Of a DNA stretch of 55,706 nt, positions 8,692 through 18,119 are shown piece after piece. The DNA comes from Streptomyces sp. rh34. Lineage in GTDB: Bacteria; Actinomycetota; Actinomycetes; Streptomycetales; Streptomycetaceae. Each line of letters begins with the position of its first letter. Within the stretch, counting starts at the first letter, position 1. Both the position numbers and the translations under genes were made by a program. The DNA lies in NCBI RefSeq assembly GCF_002551245.1, contig NZ_NTGZ01000015.1, forward strand, positions 1-55,706, written 5' to 3'. Below the pieces are notes generated by a model. The model did not search any database. It saw nothing but the letters and a program-made list of their open reading frames with translations, and was not told the DNA's origin.

Positions 8692-11088
8692 ATGTCGGAC
8701 GAGATGAAGAAGAGCACCGATGAACATGAGGGCACGCGCCTGCTTACCCGCATGCAGATCGCGGTACTGGCAGGGGTGACACGGGCTGCGGTCACCACCT
8801 GGGAGCGGCGTGCTGCAGACTTTCCCGCCCCTAGGCGGACATCTGGCCAGGACTACTTCCTTGAGTTCGAGGTCCTGAGCTGGCTCGACGGGCGACGTGT
8901 GCCCTCGCACCGGCGTGCGCAGGGGGAGGACGAGTTCATCACCTACGGTGTGCGTGCTCGGCGGCGCAGAGCGTCCGGCTCCGTCGCGGCCCAGCCTCAG
9001 CCCACGTCCCTGCTCCCGCCCGGGCCCGGTACTCGGGATGACCTCGGCACGAGGGACGCCGAGATCATCGGCAACCTCATGGGCCCGTTGGCCGAGAGGG
9101 TGGGAGGCCCGGACAGGGAGGTTGCCTACCTGAACCTGCTCGCGGCTCTGCACTTCCTGCATGTGACGCAGCCCTCCAGCTGGCAGGCGGTCAAGGGCTA
9201 CGCCACATCCAGCGGCGATCGGCGGTCGAGCAGCGACCTGCTCAGGCTGGTCGGCTCGCAGACGGACAAGGCACTGCACGCCATGGGATCGCTGCCGGAG
9301 ACACGGGACGCCTTGGTGCGCCTGGAGCCCAGAAGGTTCGAGGACATCGTGGAAGCCGTGCGGTTGGTTGGCCTGCTGAGCCCTCGTGCCTTTCAGTTGA
9401 TCGTAAAAGGCTACGAGGAAACGGCGCGGCTGGGCAGTCGTGAATTCTTCACTCCGCTCCCTGTGGCACAGCTGATGGCGGGGCTGGGGCTGGCCGCTCG
9501 AAGTTCCTCTGCCACGAGCGTGTACGACCCCTACCTCCGCGGTGGCGAGCTTCTTGGCGCGGCGGTGGACATGTCGGTGCGGGCAGTGAGCGGAAACGTC
9601 CTCGACGGTGTGCCTCTGCCCCGGCTGCTCGGACAGACACCCAGGCGTGCGACCTTGCCACTGGCGAGCATGAACCTGGCGTTGCGTGGGGTCCGGTTCG
9701 CGCTTCAGCTCAGAGCAGGTGGGCGGCCGTGGGAACGGGCATGGCCGCCGGAGCCGGTCGACCTGGTGCTCACGAATCCTCCCTTCAACATGAAGGATTC
9801 CCTGCAGGAGACCACACGTACAGGAACCTGGAGGTACGGGGCCCCACCGGTCGGCAATGACAACTTCGCCTACCCGCAATACGCCTTGTCCGTGCTTGCC
9901 GAGGGCGGACGTGCCGCCGTGGTGATGCCTAACAAGGCCGGTAATTCAGGGAATGCGGCAGAGGCGGCGATCCGTGGAGCGATGGTGGAACGGGGTGTCG
10001 TGGAATGCGTTGTCGCCCTGCCCGACAAGCTCTTCTCGGGAACCTCCGTGCCGGTGTGCGTCTGGCTACTGCGCCACCCGGCCGACGCCGGGGACGACGT
10101 CTTGTTCTTGGATGCACGTGACCTGGGTGCTGTACAGCGCGGTGGACGACGCGTGCTCGCGGACGATGACGTCCGCTCCGTCCTCGACGCATACGGGGGC
10201 CACTGGGGGAGAGGGGCTGTCGATCTGCGTGATTCTCCCGCGACGGCCGTACCCGGTACCCGGGTCGACAGAGAAGCCCTGCGCGATGCCGGATATTCCC
10301 TCAACCCGATCGATCACATGGGAGGCCCGGTTCAACGGGCGATCGGTCAGTCAAGCCGTGCAGCGGAGACGACCTGGGCCGAGGTGGCTTCGCTGACCGC
10401 ACGGTGTCGGCAAATGGACGAGCGCACCGGTCAGCTACAGGCCCGGCTCAACACTGATCGTGTGCGTCGGGCGACCTGGCGCAGCGTGACTCTGGCGGAG
10501 TTGTGCGACATCCAACTCGGGGCGTCTCACGCGCTGTTGGCACCTAAGGACAGAATTCCTGACGGCACAGTGCCCGTTGTCTCACCCAAGCACCTCCGGG
10601 ATGGGCGGTTGAGCGACACCATTGACGAACGCGTCTCGCCGGAACGTGCCGCCCGGCTGGATACCTACCGGCTTGAGGCTGGGGACATCGTCTGTGTCCG
10701 TGCAGGTGCCATGGGCCCGCCGGCCATGGTCACCGAGGAACAGACCGGGTGGCTCATGAGCTCCAACGTGATCAGGCTCCGTTGTCGCGAGGGCACCGGC
10801 GGTCTGCCCGACTACCTGCACGCCGCCCTGGGGCTCCCGGAAGCCGTCGGCCGGGTCAGGGACCGCGCGGCAGCCACCGCCGCTCCGTTCATCACCAAGG
10901 CCGCGCTGGGACGTCAGGAAGTGCTGTTGCCGCCCCTCGACGTGCAGGCGGAATTCGCAGCACTGCTGGCCCTCCTCCACGAAAGGTCCGCCGTCCACCG
11001 GGAGCTGTCGAGAGCCCTCACTCACGCCAAAGGGCTGGTCCTACGACATCTCTCGGACATGTCCAACTCCAGCCCCTTCACTGTCTGA
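8692..11088 (+). CDS. HTH - N6-adenine DNA methyltransferase - specificity domain fusion
   Basis: The product is about 798 residues from ATG 8692; a TTG at 8602 would add 30 unlikely residues. Residues 15-70 are a MerR/AlpA-like helix-turn-helix (MQIAVLAGVTRAAVTTWERR). A type I HsdM-like methylase follows, with a motif I-like YDPYLRGGELL and motif IV NPPFN near residue 362. The last 190 residues look like one HsdS target-recognition half (TLAELCDIQLG, VSPKHLRDG, LPPLDVQAEF). No HsdR or nuclease domain is seen in the gene or beside it. It could be an orphan or anti-restriction methylase or part of a split defence system. Confidence 0.75.
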   Translation: MSDEMKKSTDEHEGTRLLTRMQIAVLAGVTRAAVTTWERRAADFPAPRRTSGQDYFLEFEVLSWLDGRRVPSHRRAQGEDEFITYGVRARRRRASGSVAAQPQPTSLLPPGPGTRDDLGTRDAEIIGNLMGPLAERVGGPDREVAYLNLLAALHFLHVTQPSSWQAVKGYATSSGDRRSSSDLLRLVGSQTDKALHAMGSLPETRDALVRLEPRRFEDIVEAVRLVGLLSPRAFQLIVKGYEETARLGSREFFTPLPVAQLMAGLGLAARSSSATSVYDPYLRGGELLGAAVDMSVRAVSGNVLDGVPLPRLLGQTPRRATLPLASMNLALRGVRFALQLRAGGRPWERAWPPEPVDLVLTNPPFNMKDSLQETTRTGTWRYGAPPVGNDNFAYPQYALSVLAEGGRAAVVMPNKAGNSGNAAEAAIRGAMVERGVVECVVALPDKLFSGTSVPVCVWLLRHPADAGDDVLFLDARDLGAVQRGGRRVLADDDVRSVLDAYGGHWGRGAVDLRDSPATAVPGTRVDREALRDAGYSLNPIDHMGGPVQRAIGQSSRAAETTWAEVASLTARCRQMDERTGQLQARLNTDRVRRATWRSVTLAELCDIQLGASHALLAPKDRIPDGTVPVVSPKHLRDGRLSDTIDERVSPERAARLDTYRLEAGDIVCVRAGAMGPPAMVTEEQTGWLMSSNVIRLRCREGTGGLPDYLHAALGLPEAVGRVRDRAAATAAPFITKAALGRQEVLLPPLDVQAEFAALLALLHERSAVHRELSRALTHAKGLVLRHLSDMSNSSPFTV

Positions 11089-11134
11089 CCATCCGCCGAC
11101 CCGGCCTCCAGAGGCTGCGAAAGGGAGACCAGGA

Positions 11135-11359
11135 ATGACCACCTCCGATGCCACGCGCCCGTCCGCAACGGTCACGAGGGCGCTCTGGCTGCTGATCATC
11201 GCTCTCTTCTCCACGCTGGTTGCCACCTGCGTGGCCGCGTTGAAGCACGCGGCTGGCGCAGGCACCCCTGACGTGATCCTGTCCGCAGGAACTGCATTCG
11301 GCGCAGCAGCAGGACTTTGCTTTGCTGCAGTGGGAACGGTTTCGGCCCTACGGAGGTAG
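11135..11359 (+). CDS. Small two-helix membrane protein
   Basis: This is a 74-residue protein with two predicted membrane helices (ALWLLIIALFSTLVATCVA and a second from AGTAFGAAAGLCFAAVG). It starts 46 bp after the methylase stop in the same direction, with a purine-rich GGGAGACCAGGA before the ATG. No family is recognised. The location at the end of cassette B, just before a terminator hairpin, suggests co-transcription with the methylase. A role as an effector or holin-like protein is possible but has no direct support. Confidence 0.55.
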   Translation: MTTSDATRPSATVTRALWLLIIALFSTLVATCVAALKHAAGAGTPDVILSAGTAFGAAAGLCFAAVGTVSALRR

Positions 11360-11382
11360 GCAGCAGGAACCAGGACATCAAT

Positions 11383-11411
11383 AAAGCCCCAGGCTCCTGG
11401 CCTGGGGCTTT
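11383..11411. terminator. Hairpin left of att-like repeat 3
   Basis: AAAGCCCCAGG at 11383-11393 pairs perfectly with CCTGGGGCTTT at 11401-11411. It closely resembles the terminator of the intact tRNA-Gly at 30560-30586 and should stop transcripts of the methylase unit. Confidence 0.75.
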
Positions 11412-11416
11412 GTCTG

Positions 11417-11586
11417 GAGCGGGTGACGAGAATCGAACTCGCGCTCTGAGCTTGGGAATCAGCGGTGCTCGGGCTGTGAAAGAGCCTCCGACCTGTGTTC
11501 TCCCGTTCGGTGCGGTGTTTGGCTACGGTCTCTGGGAACCGCACCTGACCGCTGTTGTCCGCTCGGCTGGGCACGGATGGGGCACG
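11417..11586. repeat. att-like repeat 3 (tRNA-Gly 3' end plus 128-bp arm)
   Basis: The 42-bp tRNA-Gly 3' core is followed by a 128-bp arm with the same terminal blocks as the other copies and a divergent centre. The length is 170 bp. It separates cassette B from cassette C. Confidence 0.85.
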
Positions 11587-11716
11587 GGTGCCCGCATCCG
11601 TGGACTGCTTCGCAATCCTGTCCCTCACCGAGTGCGGCACGCACCTTCCAAGCAGCCTCGTCCATGCCAACCCAGAGTGCTCACGGCAGGGGCGGTCAAG
11701 ATGGCTGCCTCCGTGG

Positions 11717-12088
11717 TTACAGATCGTTAGCCGATCCGTCGATGGCTGGGCCGCAGCCTTCGGGAAGGTTCGCGGCGATCAACGCCACTGCCTCCTCCAC
11801 CGTCTCGGGCTCCCCGAGAACCGTGCCGTCGGACTGGCGGACGACCATGAACCCGCCCCCGGCGCGTGGGAACAGGCTGCCCACGTCGTGCGGCCGCGGG
11901 TGGCGAATGCATCGGCTGAGGTACAGCGCGCCGTGGCTGACCGTCGGAAACAGTTCCCGCAGGCGAGGGTTTGCGTAGGCCGCCCGGGGCATGGCGGGAT
12001 CGATCAGGCCGTCCTCGGAGTCGAGGATGTCCTTCCACTCAGTCGCGACGATCTCAGCAGCCCGCGCGAGAGCTTCATCATTTGTCAT
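11717..12088 (-). CDS. DUF6193-like protein, candidate immunity protein for YD toxin 2
   Basis: This 123-residue protein starts at ATG 12088. The pattern AAYANPRLRELFPTVSHGALYLSRC.RHPRPHDVG and the ending ETVEEAVALIAANLPEG.GPA resemble the DUF6193 family of Streptomyces, whose function is not established. The gene follows the second YD-repeat toxin by 11 bp in the same direction. That is the standard place for an immunity gene in polymorphic toxin loci, and no other small gene in the cassette could serve. The immunity role is inferred from position. Confidence 0.6.
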   Translation of the reverse strand: MTNDEALARAAEIVATEWKDILDSEDGLIDPAMPRAAYANPRLRELFPTVSHGALYLSRCIRHPRPHDVGSLFPRAGGGFMVVRQSDGTVLGEPETVEEAVALIAANLPEGCGPAIDGSANDL

Positions 12089-12099
12089 TCGTCAGTCCA

Positions 12100-15000
12100 T
12101 TACCTTCGGGGCTTAGGGGGTTGTATCTCGGGGATGTCCGGCTTCGGGACATCCTTGATCTCCTCATTGCCTGAGTACCACCGTATTTCCTCCCACGGGC
12201 GGCCGATCGGTTCGTCATCGTCGAACATCAAGCTCGACTCGTACATGCGCACGTTGCGCGCGACGACGCTCATCTCCCAGGCCGTCCCCAACCCGTCACT
12301 CGGCCAGTTCTGGGGTGCGGTGCCGAACGGCTGCCCGTTCCGGACAGCGGTTTGGAAGGCGTCCACGATGGTCTCCGGGGTGTTCCAGTTGCCGTACTCG
12401 CCTCTACTGTTGGGCATACCGTCGAGCGTGATGGACAAGGTGGTGTCGCGATCTCCCACTGCGGCCATGACGTTCGTCATCCAGATCGGCCCGCTTGCCT
12501 CGACCCCGGCGTAGTCCGACCCGTTATAGGTGTGGGCACCCGGATCACCGTTGGCGCGGAGATGTGCTGCGAGAGAATTCGAGGCGTGGTCGGGCTTCTG
12601 GTTGATGCCCAGCACCACGCTGTGCTTGTGCTCCCCGCTCCGGTGGGGGCATCCTGCCAGCCCCAGCGGGTCGATCCACCGCGTCGGGTCGTCGACATAG
12701 GTGACCGCGTTCGGGGCCGGGGTCAGACCGAGCGGGTCGGGGGAGAGGTAGCGGCCCGACTCGGGGTCGTAGTAGCGGTGGCGGTTGTAGTGGAGGCCCG
12801 ACTCCGGGTCGAAGTACTGGCCGGGGAAGCGCAGGGGCGTGTACGCGTCGGCGTCGCGGTTCCATGACGTGGCTCCCCATAGGGCGGAACGGGTGCGCCA
12901 CGCCACCTCGCCCTGTTCGTCAACCAGTTCACGAGGCGTGCCGATGAGGTCGGTGATGATCGCGAAGAAGCGGCTGTCGACTTCCGCCTGGTCCACGAGC
13001 CGGCGTTCCACCTGGGTCACCGGCTTCACGCCGTCGTGGTCCCAGGTGAGGGCGACGGAATCCGGGGAGCCCGTCGTGGACGTGGTCTGTTCGCAGAGGG
13101 TGTCGCCGTCCCAGGTGAAGGTCACCTCCTCGACCCCCGTCGCCCCGTCCTCGGCCAGGCGCTGCTTGGCCGAGCGCCGTCCCAGGGCGTCGTAGAGGTA
13201 GCGCCAGCGCGTACCGTCCGGCGTGGTGACCGAGACGAGGCGGTCCTCCGCGTCCCAGTCGTAGTGCCAGGTCTCGGGCTTGCGGGAGAGGCGGGTCTTC
13301 TGGCGCAGGATCACCCGGCCTTGGGCGTCGTGCCCGTACCGGACACGGCCTGCACGGGTGATGCGCGTTCCGGCGTACTCGCGCGGGCCGGAGGCGTCGC
13401 CCGCACCGGGCCAGGAGGCACTGGTCTGGTTCCCGGCCTCGTCGTACGCGTACCGCTCCGACCAGTTCTCCGCCGTGACGCCGGTGACCCGGCCGTCACC
13501 GGAGCCCTCCAGTCGCTTGCGGCCTCCGGTCAGCTCTTCTGCCGAAGCGAGATGGCCGTCGGGACGGTACGTGTACGTGCGGCGTTGGAGGACCCGGTCA
13601 CCGGTCGTCCGGACGAGCTGGTCGATCAGACGCCCCGCCGGGTCGTACGCGAGGTCGACGGTCAGCGCGTCACCGATCCGACGGCCGGTCTCGCGACCCG
13701 TCTCGTCGAAGTGGAAGCCCAGCCGGTGGCCGGAGGCGGTCAGCTCGGCGGTGCGACCGGCCGGGAAAGACCAGGAGCTGACGGCACCGGACGGGGTGAC
13801 ACGACGGGTGCGCCGCCCGGTTTCGTCGTAGGTGTTGACCAGTTCGCGGCCGTCGCACACCTCCCGCAGGACCCTGCCCGAGCTGTCCCGTACGTACGAC
13901 AGCTCGCTGTCCGGGCCCGTCGCCGAGGCGAGGCGTCCGTGGATGTCGTAAGCGAAACGCGTGACGCTCCCGTCGGCGTCCTTGGCGGTGACCCTGCCCG
14001 CGAGGTCGCGTTCGTAGCGGACCGTCTGGCCGAGACCGTTCGTACGGGAGATGAGTTGGCCGCAGGAGTCGTGGGAATAGCGGAGGGTGCGGCCGTCGTA
14101 GTCGGTCTCCGCGCTGGTACGGCCTGCCGCGTCGTAGGTGTAGTCCCAGGTCAGACCCTGGGGGTTGGTGACCCGGGTGAGGCGCAACTCGGTGTCGTGG
14201 GTGAACTCCTGGCGCGCGCCGCCCGGTGAGGTGCGGGCGGAGACCAGGTCGAAGTGGGTGTACTCGAATCGGGTCTCGCCGCCTGCCGTGTCGGTGTGCG
14301 CGAGGCAGTTGCCCTCTCCGTCGTACGTCCACGACTGCTGCGAGCCGTCGGGGTCCGTCCGGCGGGCGAGCTTGCCCTCGACCGTCCACTCCAGCTCGGT
14401 CGTGCGGCCTTGGGGGTCGGTGATGCGCACCGGGCGTCCGAACGCGTCCCGGACGTAGCGGGTGACCGTACCGAGCGGCCCGCGGACCGCCAGCGGTAGA
14501 CCGGCCGCGTCACAGCGCAGCCGGTCCAGCGCGCCCAGGGAGTCGTCAACTCCGATGAGCTGGCCCTGCGGGCCGTGGCTGAGGCGGGTCGTCGTACCGT
14601 TCGGCCGGGTGAAGAGCGTCGGGTTGCCCCGGTCGTCGTACTCCTGCCGCGATGTCGCGCCGTCGGGGCCGGTGACGGTGGCGAGCTGGTTCAGCTCGTT
14701 GTACTCGATCCGGGCGTCGGTGCCGTCGGGGTGCTCGACCCGGACCGGGTTTCCACGATCGTCGTAGGTGTACGTGGTGGTACGACCGAGGGGGTCGGTC
14801 CGGGACAGCAGCCGGTCGTACCGGTCGAAGCTGCGGTGGGTGACGCCGCCCAGCGCATCGATCTCCGCGACGGCCTGGAGCCGGTCGTTGAACTGGTAGA
14901 TCTTGGTCGCGCCGAGGGAGTCCGTGTACCGGCTGACGCGGTCGCCCGTCTCCGGATGGACGTCGTAGGCGAACGTGGACGACAGATAGCCGTCCGGGCC

Positions 15001-16902
15001 GACCGTGCGGACCACGCGGCCGGCATCGTCGTACACATAGCGGAACGTGGAGTCGTTACGGTCGGTCCACGAGGTGATCCGGTCGTCCGGGTCGTACGTG
15101 AAACGCAGCGGCAGACCGGACGAGTTGATGACGGCGTCGAGGTTGCCGAGAGGGTCGTAGCCGTAGCGCATGACCGTGACGGGACCGTCCGGCGTACGCA
15201 AGGACAGCTCACGTACGCGGGAGTCCTCGACGGCCAGGGCGACCCGGTAGCCCCCGGAGTGGACGACGGCGGTCGGACTGCCGTCCCCGAGGCGGGCGAA
15301 GTCGATCCGGTTGAGGTTGCGGTCCTCGATCTCCCTGAGCCAGTAGGCGGGGGACGCGTTGTACGGGCCGCCGCGGAATGAGCGCGTCAGACCGGAACGG
15401 GGATCGGTGACGAGATAGGTGGTTTCGCCGTTGCTCTGGCCTCCGTGCCGCAGGGGGAGCCGTGGGCCCTCCACGGGGAGCACCCCGTCGTCGTCCTCGG
15501 GCAGGGGGAGTCGCGGATAGACGAGGAGCGAACCGTCCTCCCGGGACCACACCGCGCCCCCGCCGAGCGGGTCCAGCTCGATCCGCTCGTCCAGCGTGGA
15601 GGCCCAGCTGCGCCCGAACCACTGGCCGTAGCGATAGCCGGAGAGATGAGTCCGGCGTAGGACGAAAGGAAGGACTCCGGGCAGGGCCAGGTCGGTCTGC
15701 GGCAGGGTCATCTCTCCGGTGGCGACATCCACCGGGTCGTTCTCGCAGGTCTTCTTCTCCAGCGAGATGGCGTTACGGCGGGGCTCGTCCTTGGCGTTCT
15801 TCAGCGCGTCGGCCTTGGTGCGGGTGGAGTTCCGGGGCGCATCGGGGCGCGGGCCGTCTTCCTTGTCGCCCTTACGTACCTTCACGCCCTTGGACATCAT
15901 CTCCTTGATGTCCAGTTCGATCTTCTTCTGGTTCTCGGAGATCTCCCTGACCGCTTTCGGCAGTGTTTTGCCGAAGTGGTCGCCCATGGCCTTGTTGGCC
16001 TTGCCGAGCGCCTTCATGGCCTTGTCGATCACGGGGTCCAGGGCGCCGGCGATGTCGTCCTTGCCTCGACTTCGTCCATGATGCGTCCTGGCCTTGGACA
16101 ACTTCCCCGCGGTCTTGCCGTGAACGTCGACGCTGACCAGGTTCAGCTTTGTGCCGGCGCGGGTGTGCTCCGCGTGCTCGATGTGGACGCCCTTGCCGGC
16201 TGCGGGCCCGGGGCCGGGGCCGTCGGCCGAAGCGAGCTGGAGGGAATCCTTGGCCCCCGCCACTCCTTCGTTGAAGCCCTCCTTGCCCGACTGGCCGACT
16301 TGGTTCATGTCGACGCCGTCCTGGAGGCCGAGCATGTTGGCGCCGACCTGCACCGCCAGATCCGCGGCCATGTTCTCCAGCGCGGCGACGGCCGGTTCGG
16401 TCAGGGCGGAGACGATGTAACCGACGACCTCCTCCATGCATTCCTTGATGATCCGGCGAATGGCCTGCTGGGCGACCGCGATGGCCGCCCCGCCGATGAG
16501 CATGGACAGCCCGCCGGTCACCGGTATCAGCGCCATGGAGATGCCGGCCTTGCCGGCGAGCACGCCCAGGTGGACGATTGCCGCGTACTTCATGGCTTCG
16601 ATCGCCGTGGCCGCGTTGTCCAGTGCGCCGGCGATCGTGCGAGCGCCACTGGCCAGGTCCTTCACGTGCTTGTTCTTGACCTTGCCCCAGTGCCCGCTGA
16701 GTGCGTCGAGGGCTTCACCGCTGCCGGAGGACAGCAGACGTTGCACGTGTTGGTTGGCAAGGTGACCGTCGTCCTCGACATCGTCGGCGAACTCCCGGAG
16801 CGCGTCGGCCATGTCCCGGTACGCGTCTTCGTCGACGTTCGGCCAGTTGATCCCGATGAGGTCAAGCATGGTGTCGGCCCAATCGGGCACGGTTACGGCC
16901 AC
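12100..16902 (-). CDS. T7SS-type YD-repeat (Rhs-like) polymorphic toxin, intact
   Basis: This 1600-residue protein has one uninterrupted frame. Residues 1-200 form a WXG100/CpnT-like export domain (DWADTMLDLIG.NWPNVDEDAYRDMA, GHWGKVK) with a hydrophobic stretch near 110-150. Residues 380-450 hold the DUF6531-like entry (NDPVDVATGEM, LPGVLPFVL). About 25 YD repeats follow, and the Rhs end motif (YDPESGRYLSPDPLGL) is encoded near 12720-12790. The final 185 residues form the variable tip (KHSVVLGINQKPDHASNSLA, GPIWMTNV, WYSGNEEI). The tip may belong to polymorphic toxin type 27, but I cannot confirm this. Unlike the first toxin it has no SseB or accessory gene upstream. Confidence 0.85.
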   Translation of the reverse strand: MAVTVPDWADTMLDLIGINWPNVDEDAYRDMADALREFADDVEDDGHLANQHVQRLLSSGSGEALDALSGHWGKVKNKHVKDLASGARTIAGALDNAATAIEAMKYAAIVHLGVLAGKAGISMALIPVTGGLSMLIGGAAIAVAQQAIRRIIKECMEEVVGYIVSALTEPAVAALENMAADLAVQVGANMLGLQDGVDMNQVGQSGKEGFNEGVAGAKDSLQLASADGPGPGPAAGKGVHIEHAEHTRAGTKLNLVSVDVHGKTAGKLSKARTHHGRSRGKDDIAGALDPVIDKAMKALGKANKAMGDHFGKTLPKAVREISENQKKIELDIKEMMSKGVKVRKGDKEDGPRPDAPRNSTRTKADALKNAKDEPRRNAISLEKKTCENDPVDVATGEMTLPQTDLALPGVLPFVLRRTHLSGYRYGQWFGRSWASTLDERIELDPLGGGAVWSREDGSLLVYPRLPLPEDDDGVLPVEGPRLPLRHGGQSNGETTYLVTDPRSGLTRSFRGGPYNASPAYWLREIEDRNLNRIDFARLGDGSPTAVVHSGGYRVALAVEDSRVRELSLRTPDGPVTVMRYGYDPLGNLDAVINSSGLPLRFTYDPDDRITSWTDRNDSTFRYVYDDAGRVVRTVGPDGYLSSTFAYDVHPETGDRVSRYTDSLGATKIYQFNDRLQAVAEIDALGGVTHRSFDRYDRLLSRTDPLGRTTTYTYDDRGNPVRVEHPDGTDARIEYNELNQLATVTGPDGATSRQEYDDRGNPTLFTRPNGTTTRLSHGPQGQLIGVDDSLGALDRLRCDAAGLPLAVRGPLGTVTRYVRDAFGRPVRITDPQGRTTELEWTVEGKLARRTDPDGSQQSWTYDGEGNCLAHTDTAGGETRFEYTHFDLVSARTSPGGARQEFTHDTELRLTRVTNPQGLTWDYTYDAAGRTSAETDYDGRTLRYSHDSCGQLISRTNGLGQTVRYERDLAGRVTAKDADGSVTRFAYDIHGRLASATGPDSELSYVRDSSGRVLREVCDGRELVNTYDETGRRTRRVTPSGAVSSWSFPAGRTAELTASGHRLGFHFDETGRETGRRIGDALTVDLAYDPAGRLIDQLVRTTGDRVLQRRTYTYRPDGHLASAEELTGGRKRLEGSGDGRVTGVTAENWSERYAYDEAGNQTSASWPGAGDASGPREYAGTRITRAGRVRYGHDAQGRVILRQKTRLSRKPETWHYDWDAEDRLVSVTTPDGTRWRYLYDALGRRSAKQRLAEDGATGVEEVTFTWDGDTLCEQTTSTTGSPDSVALTWDHDGVKPVTQVERRLVDQAEVDSRFFAIITDLIGTPRELVDEQGEVAWRTRSALWGATSWNRDADAYTPLRFPGQYFDPESGLHYNRHRYYDPESGRYLSPDPLGLTPAPNAVTYVDDPTRWIDPLGLAGCPHRSGEHKHSVVLGINQKPDHASNSLAAHLRANGDPGAHTYNGSDYAGVEASGPIWMTNVMAAVGDRDTTLSITLDGMPNSRGEYGNWNTPETIVDAFQTAVRNGQPFGTAPQNWPSDGLGTAWEMSVVARNVRMYESSLMFDDDEPIGRPWEEIRWYSGNEEIKDVPKPDIPEIQPPKPRR

Positions 16903-17264
16903 AGTACGAAGTCCCCCCGTGCAAAGCTGCGTTCACTGAATGCAGATGCGAACAGGATCTCATTCCTGCACCGCGATACCAAGATCGTCTAGTTCCGACG
17001 CGCTCAGGCGGGCGGGCAGTTGTGAGGTGAAACCGTTCACATCTGGCGACAGACTCTCGCGGCGAGGCGGTTGCGGAGGGCAGCCTGCACCTTCCGCGGG
17101 CGGCTGCCGGGCGCCCCCGGTCACGGCGAGCCGTCCGAGGGGCGAGGCCGTCGGCGGTCCGCGTCGCGCTCAGGTCGAGCCGCCTCGTGCGGATCCGGTG
17201 CGACGCTTGAACTGGTCCAGACAGCAAAGAAGCCCCCGGACGGTTGGCCTGGGGCTCTTTCGTG
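16903..17264. other. Intergenic region upstream of YD toxin 2
   Basis: No gene is convincing here. The segment holds the upstream region of the toxin and, near 17228-17258, the hairpin that precedes att-like repeat 4. That hairpin has GAAGCCCCC and GGGGCTCTTT arms resembling the tRNA-Gly terminator, including the flanking AGACAGCAAAG that resembles AGACAACAAAG at 30549. Confidence 0.5.
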
Positions 17265-17434
17265 GAGCGGGTGACGAGAATCGAACTCGCGCTCTGAGCT
17301 TGGGAATCAGCGGTTCTTGAACGGTCGTTCTGGCCTTGACCTGCACGGTCGGCCGAGGCGTGTGGGGTCGGGGTGGTCTCCAGGCGCCGTACCTGACCGC
17401 TGTTGTCCGCTCTGCTGGGCACGGATGGGGCACG
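17265..17434. repeat. att-like repeat 4 (tRNA-Gly 3' end plus 128-bp arm)
   Basis: The 42-bp tRNA-Gly 3' core is followed by a 128-bp arm. The centre of this arm (GGTCTCCAGGCGCCGTAC) is closer to repeat 1 than to repeats 2, 3 and 5. The terminal blocks are those of the other copies. The length is again 170 bp. It separates cassette C from cassette D. Confidence 0.85.
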
Positions 17435-17490
17435 AGGGCTGGCGGTGCAACGGGACCTGCCGAGGTGCGTGCTCTGGGTGGGCTGGTGGG

Positions 17491-17892
17491 TCAGATAGGG
17501 ATGATGCGGATCTGGTTGCCGCGGAGCTTGGTCATGTCGGCGCTGTCGGACGTCAGCAAAGCGACCGGTCTCGGCTGGCGGAGCGCGACCTCGGTGACCG
17601 TGGCGTCGATGGCGTACGTGTGGCCGTGCAGTCCGGCGCCTTTGAGTAGTTCCGCCGCCGCCTTGGCCGCCTGCTCGGTGATCGGTTCCACCTTGACGCG
17701 GGGCAGAGCCCAGTTCAGGCGGGGCATGTTGGTGCGGGAGTGGCTGACTTCCACGGTGGTGTTCGCCCCGATCACGAGGTCAGCTCCCATGTCGTGAAAC
17801 ACCTGCAGCATCGCGAGGAGCTTGCGGTCCTGCGCGATCCAGACGGACAGCCCTTCCGAGTCCAGGACGACGGTCTCGATGCGCTCGCTCAC
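17491..17892 (-). CDS. vapC: VapC-like PIN-domain toxin, copy 2
   Basis: This 133-residue product is about 87% identical, by my count, to the VapC at 7752. It keeps the PIN acidic residues in VVLDSEGL, TTVEVSHSR, YAIDATVTEVAL and LLTSDSADM, so it looks catalytically intact. As in cassette B its 3' end lies just over 50 bp from the preceding att-like repeat. It overlaps the remains of its antitoxin by 4 bp. The antitoxin start and promoter are gone, so expression is doubtful. If expressed, it may depend on the VapB from cassette B. Confidence 0.8.
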   Translation of the reverse strand: MSERIETVVLDSEGLSVWIAQDRKLLAMLQVFHDMGADLVIGANTTVEVSHSRTNMPRLNWALPRVKVEPITEQAAKAAAELLKGAGLHGHTYAIDATVTEVALRQPRPVALLTSDSADMTKLRGNQIRIIPI

Positions 17893-18088
17893 GCGGCATC
17901 CGCGCCCGTGGATGTGCCGGCGGAGCCGAAGATCTTCCCGCGGGCCTCGGCGAGCTCATCGTCGCTGAAGGGTCCGTGCTCCTCCTCGTGACGGCGGAGG
18001 TCGTCGCCCAGGAGCTGGTGCCGGATCTGGCGGGCTACGGCTTCCGCCACGTAGCCGGAGACGTTGTCCGTGAGCTTGCGGAGTTCCG
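17889..18088 (-). pseudogene. vapB: VapB antitoxin, N-terminus deleted
   Basis: From ELRKLTDNVSGYVAEAVARQ to its end at GADAA the frame matches the VapB at 8150. The first 17 codons, which hold the ribbon strand and start codon, are missing. Similarity stops near 18088, exactly where the hairpin region left of att-like repeat 5 begins (CCGGCCCCAGTC). The DNA-binding strand is therefore absent, while the toxin-binding tail is retained. The junction suggests a deletion or a cassette integration event that removed the gene start and promoter. Confidence 0.75.
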
Positions 18089-18119
18089 GCCCCAGTCATT
18101 GACCAGGGCCTTCGTCGTG

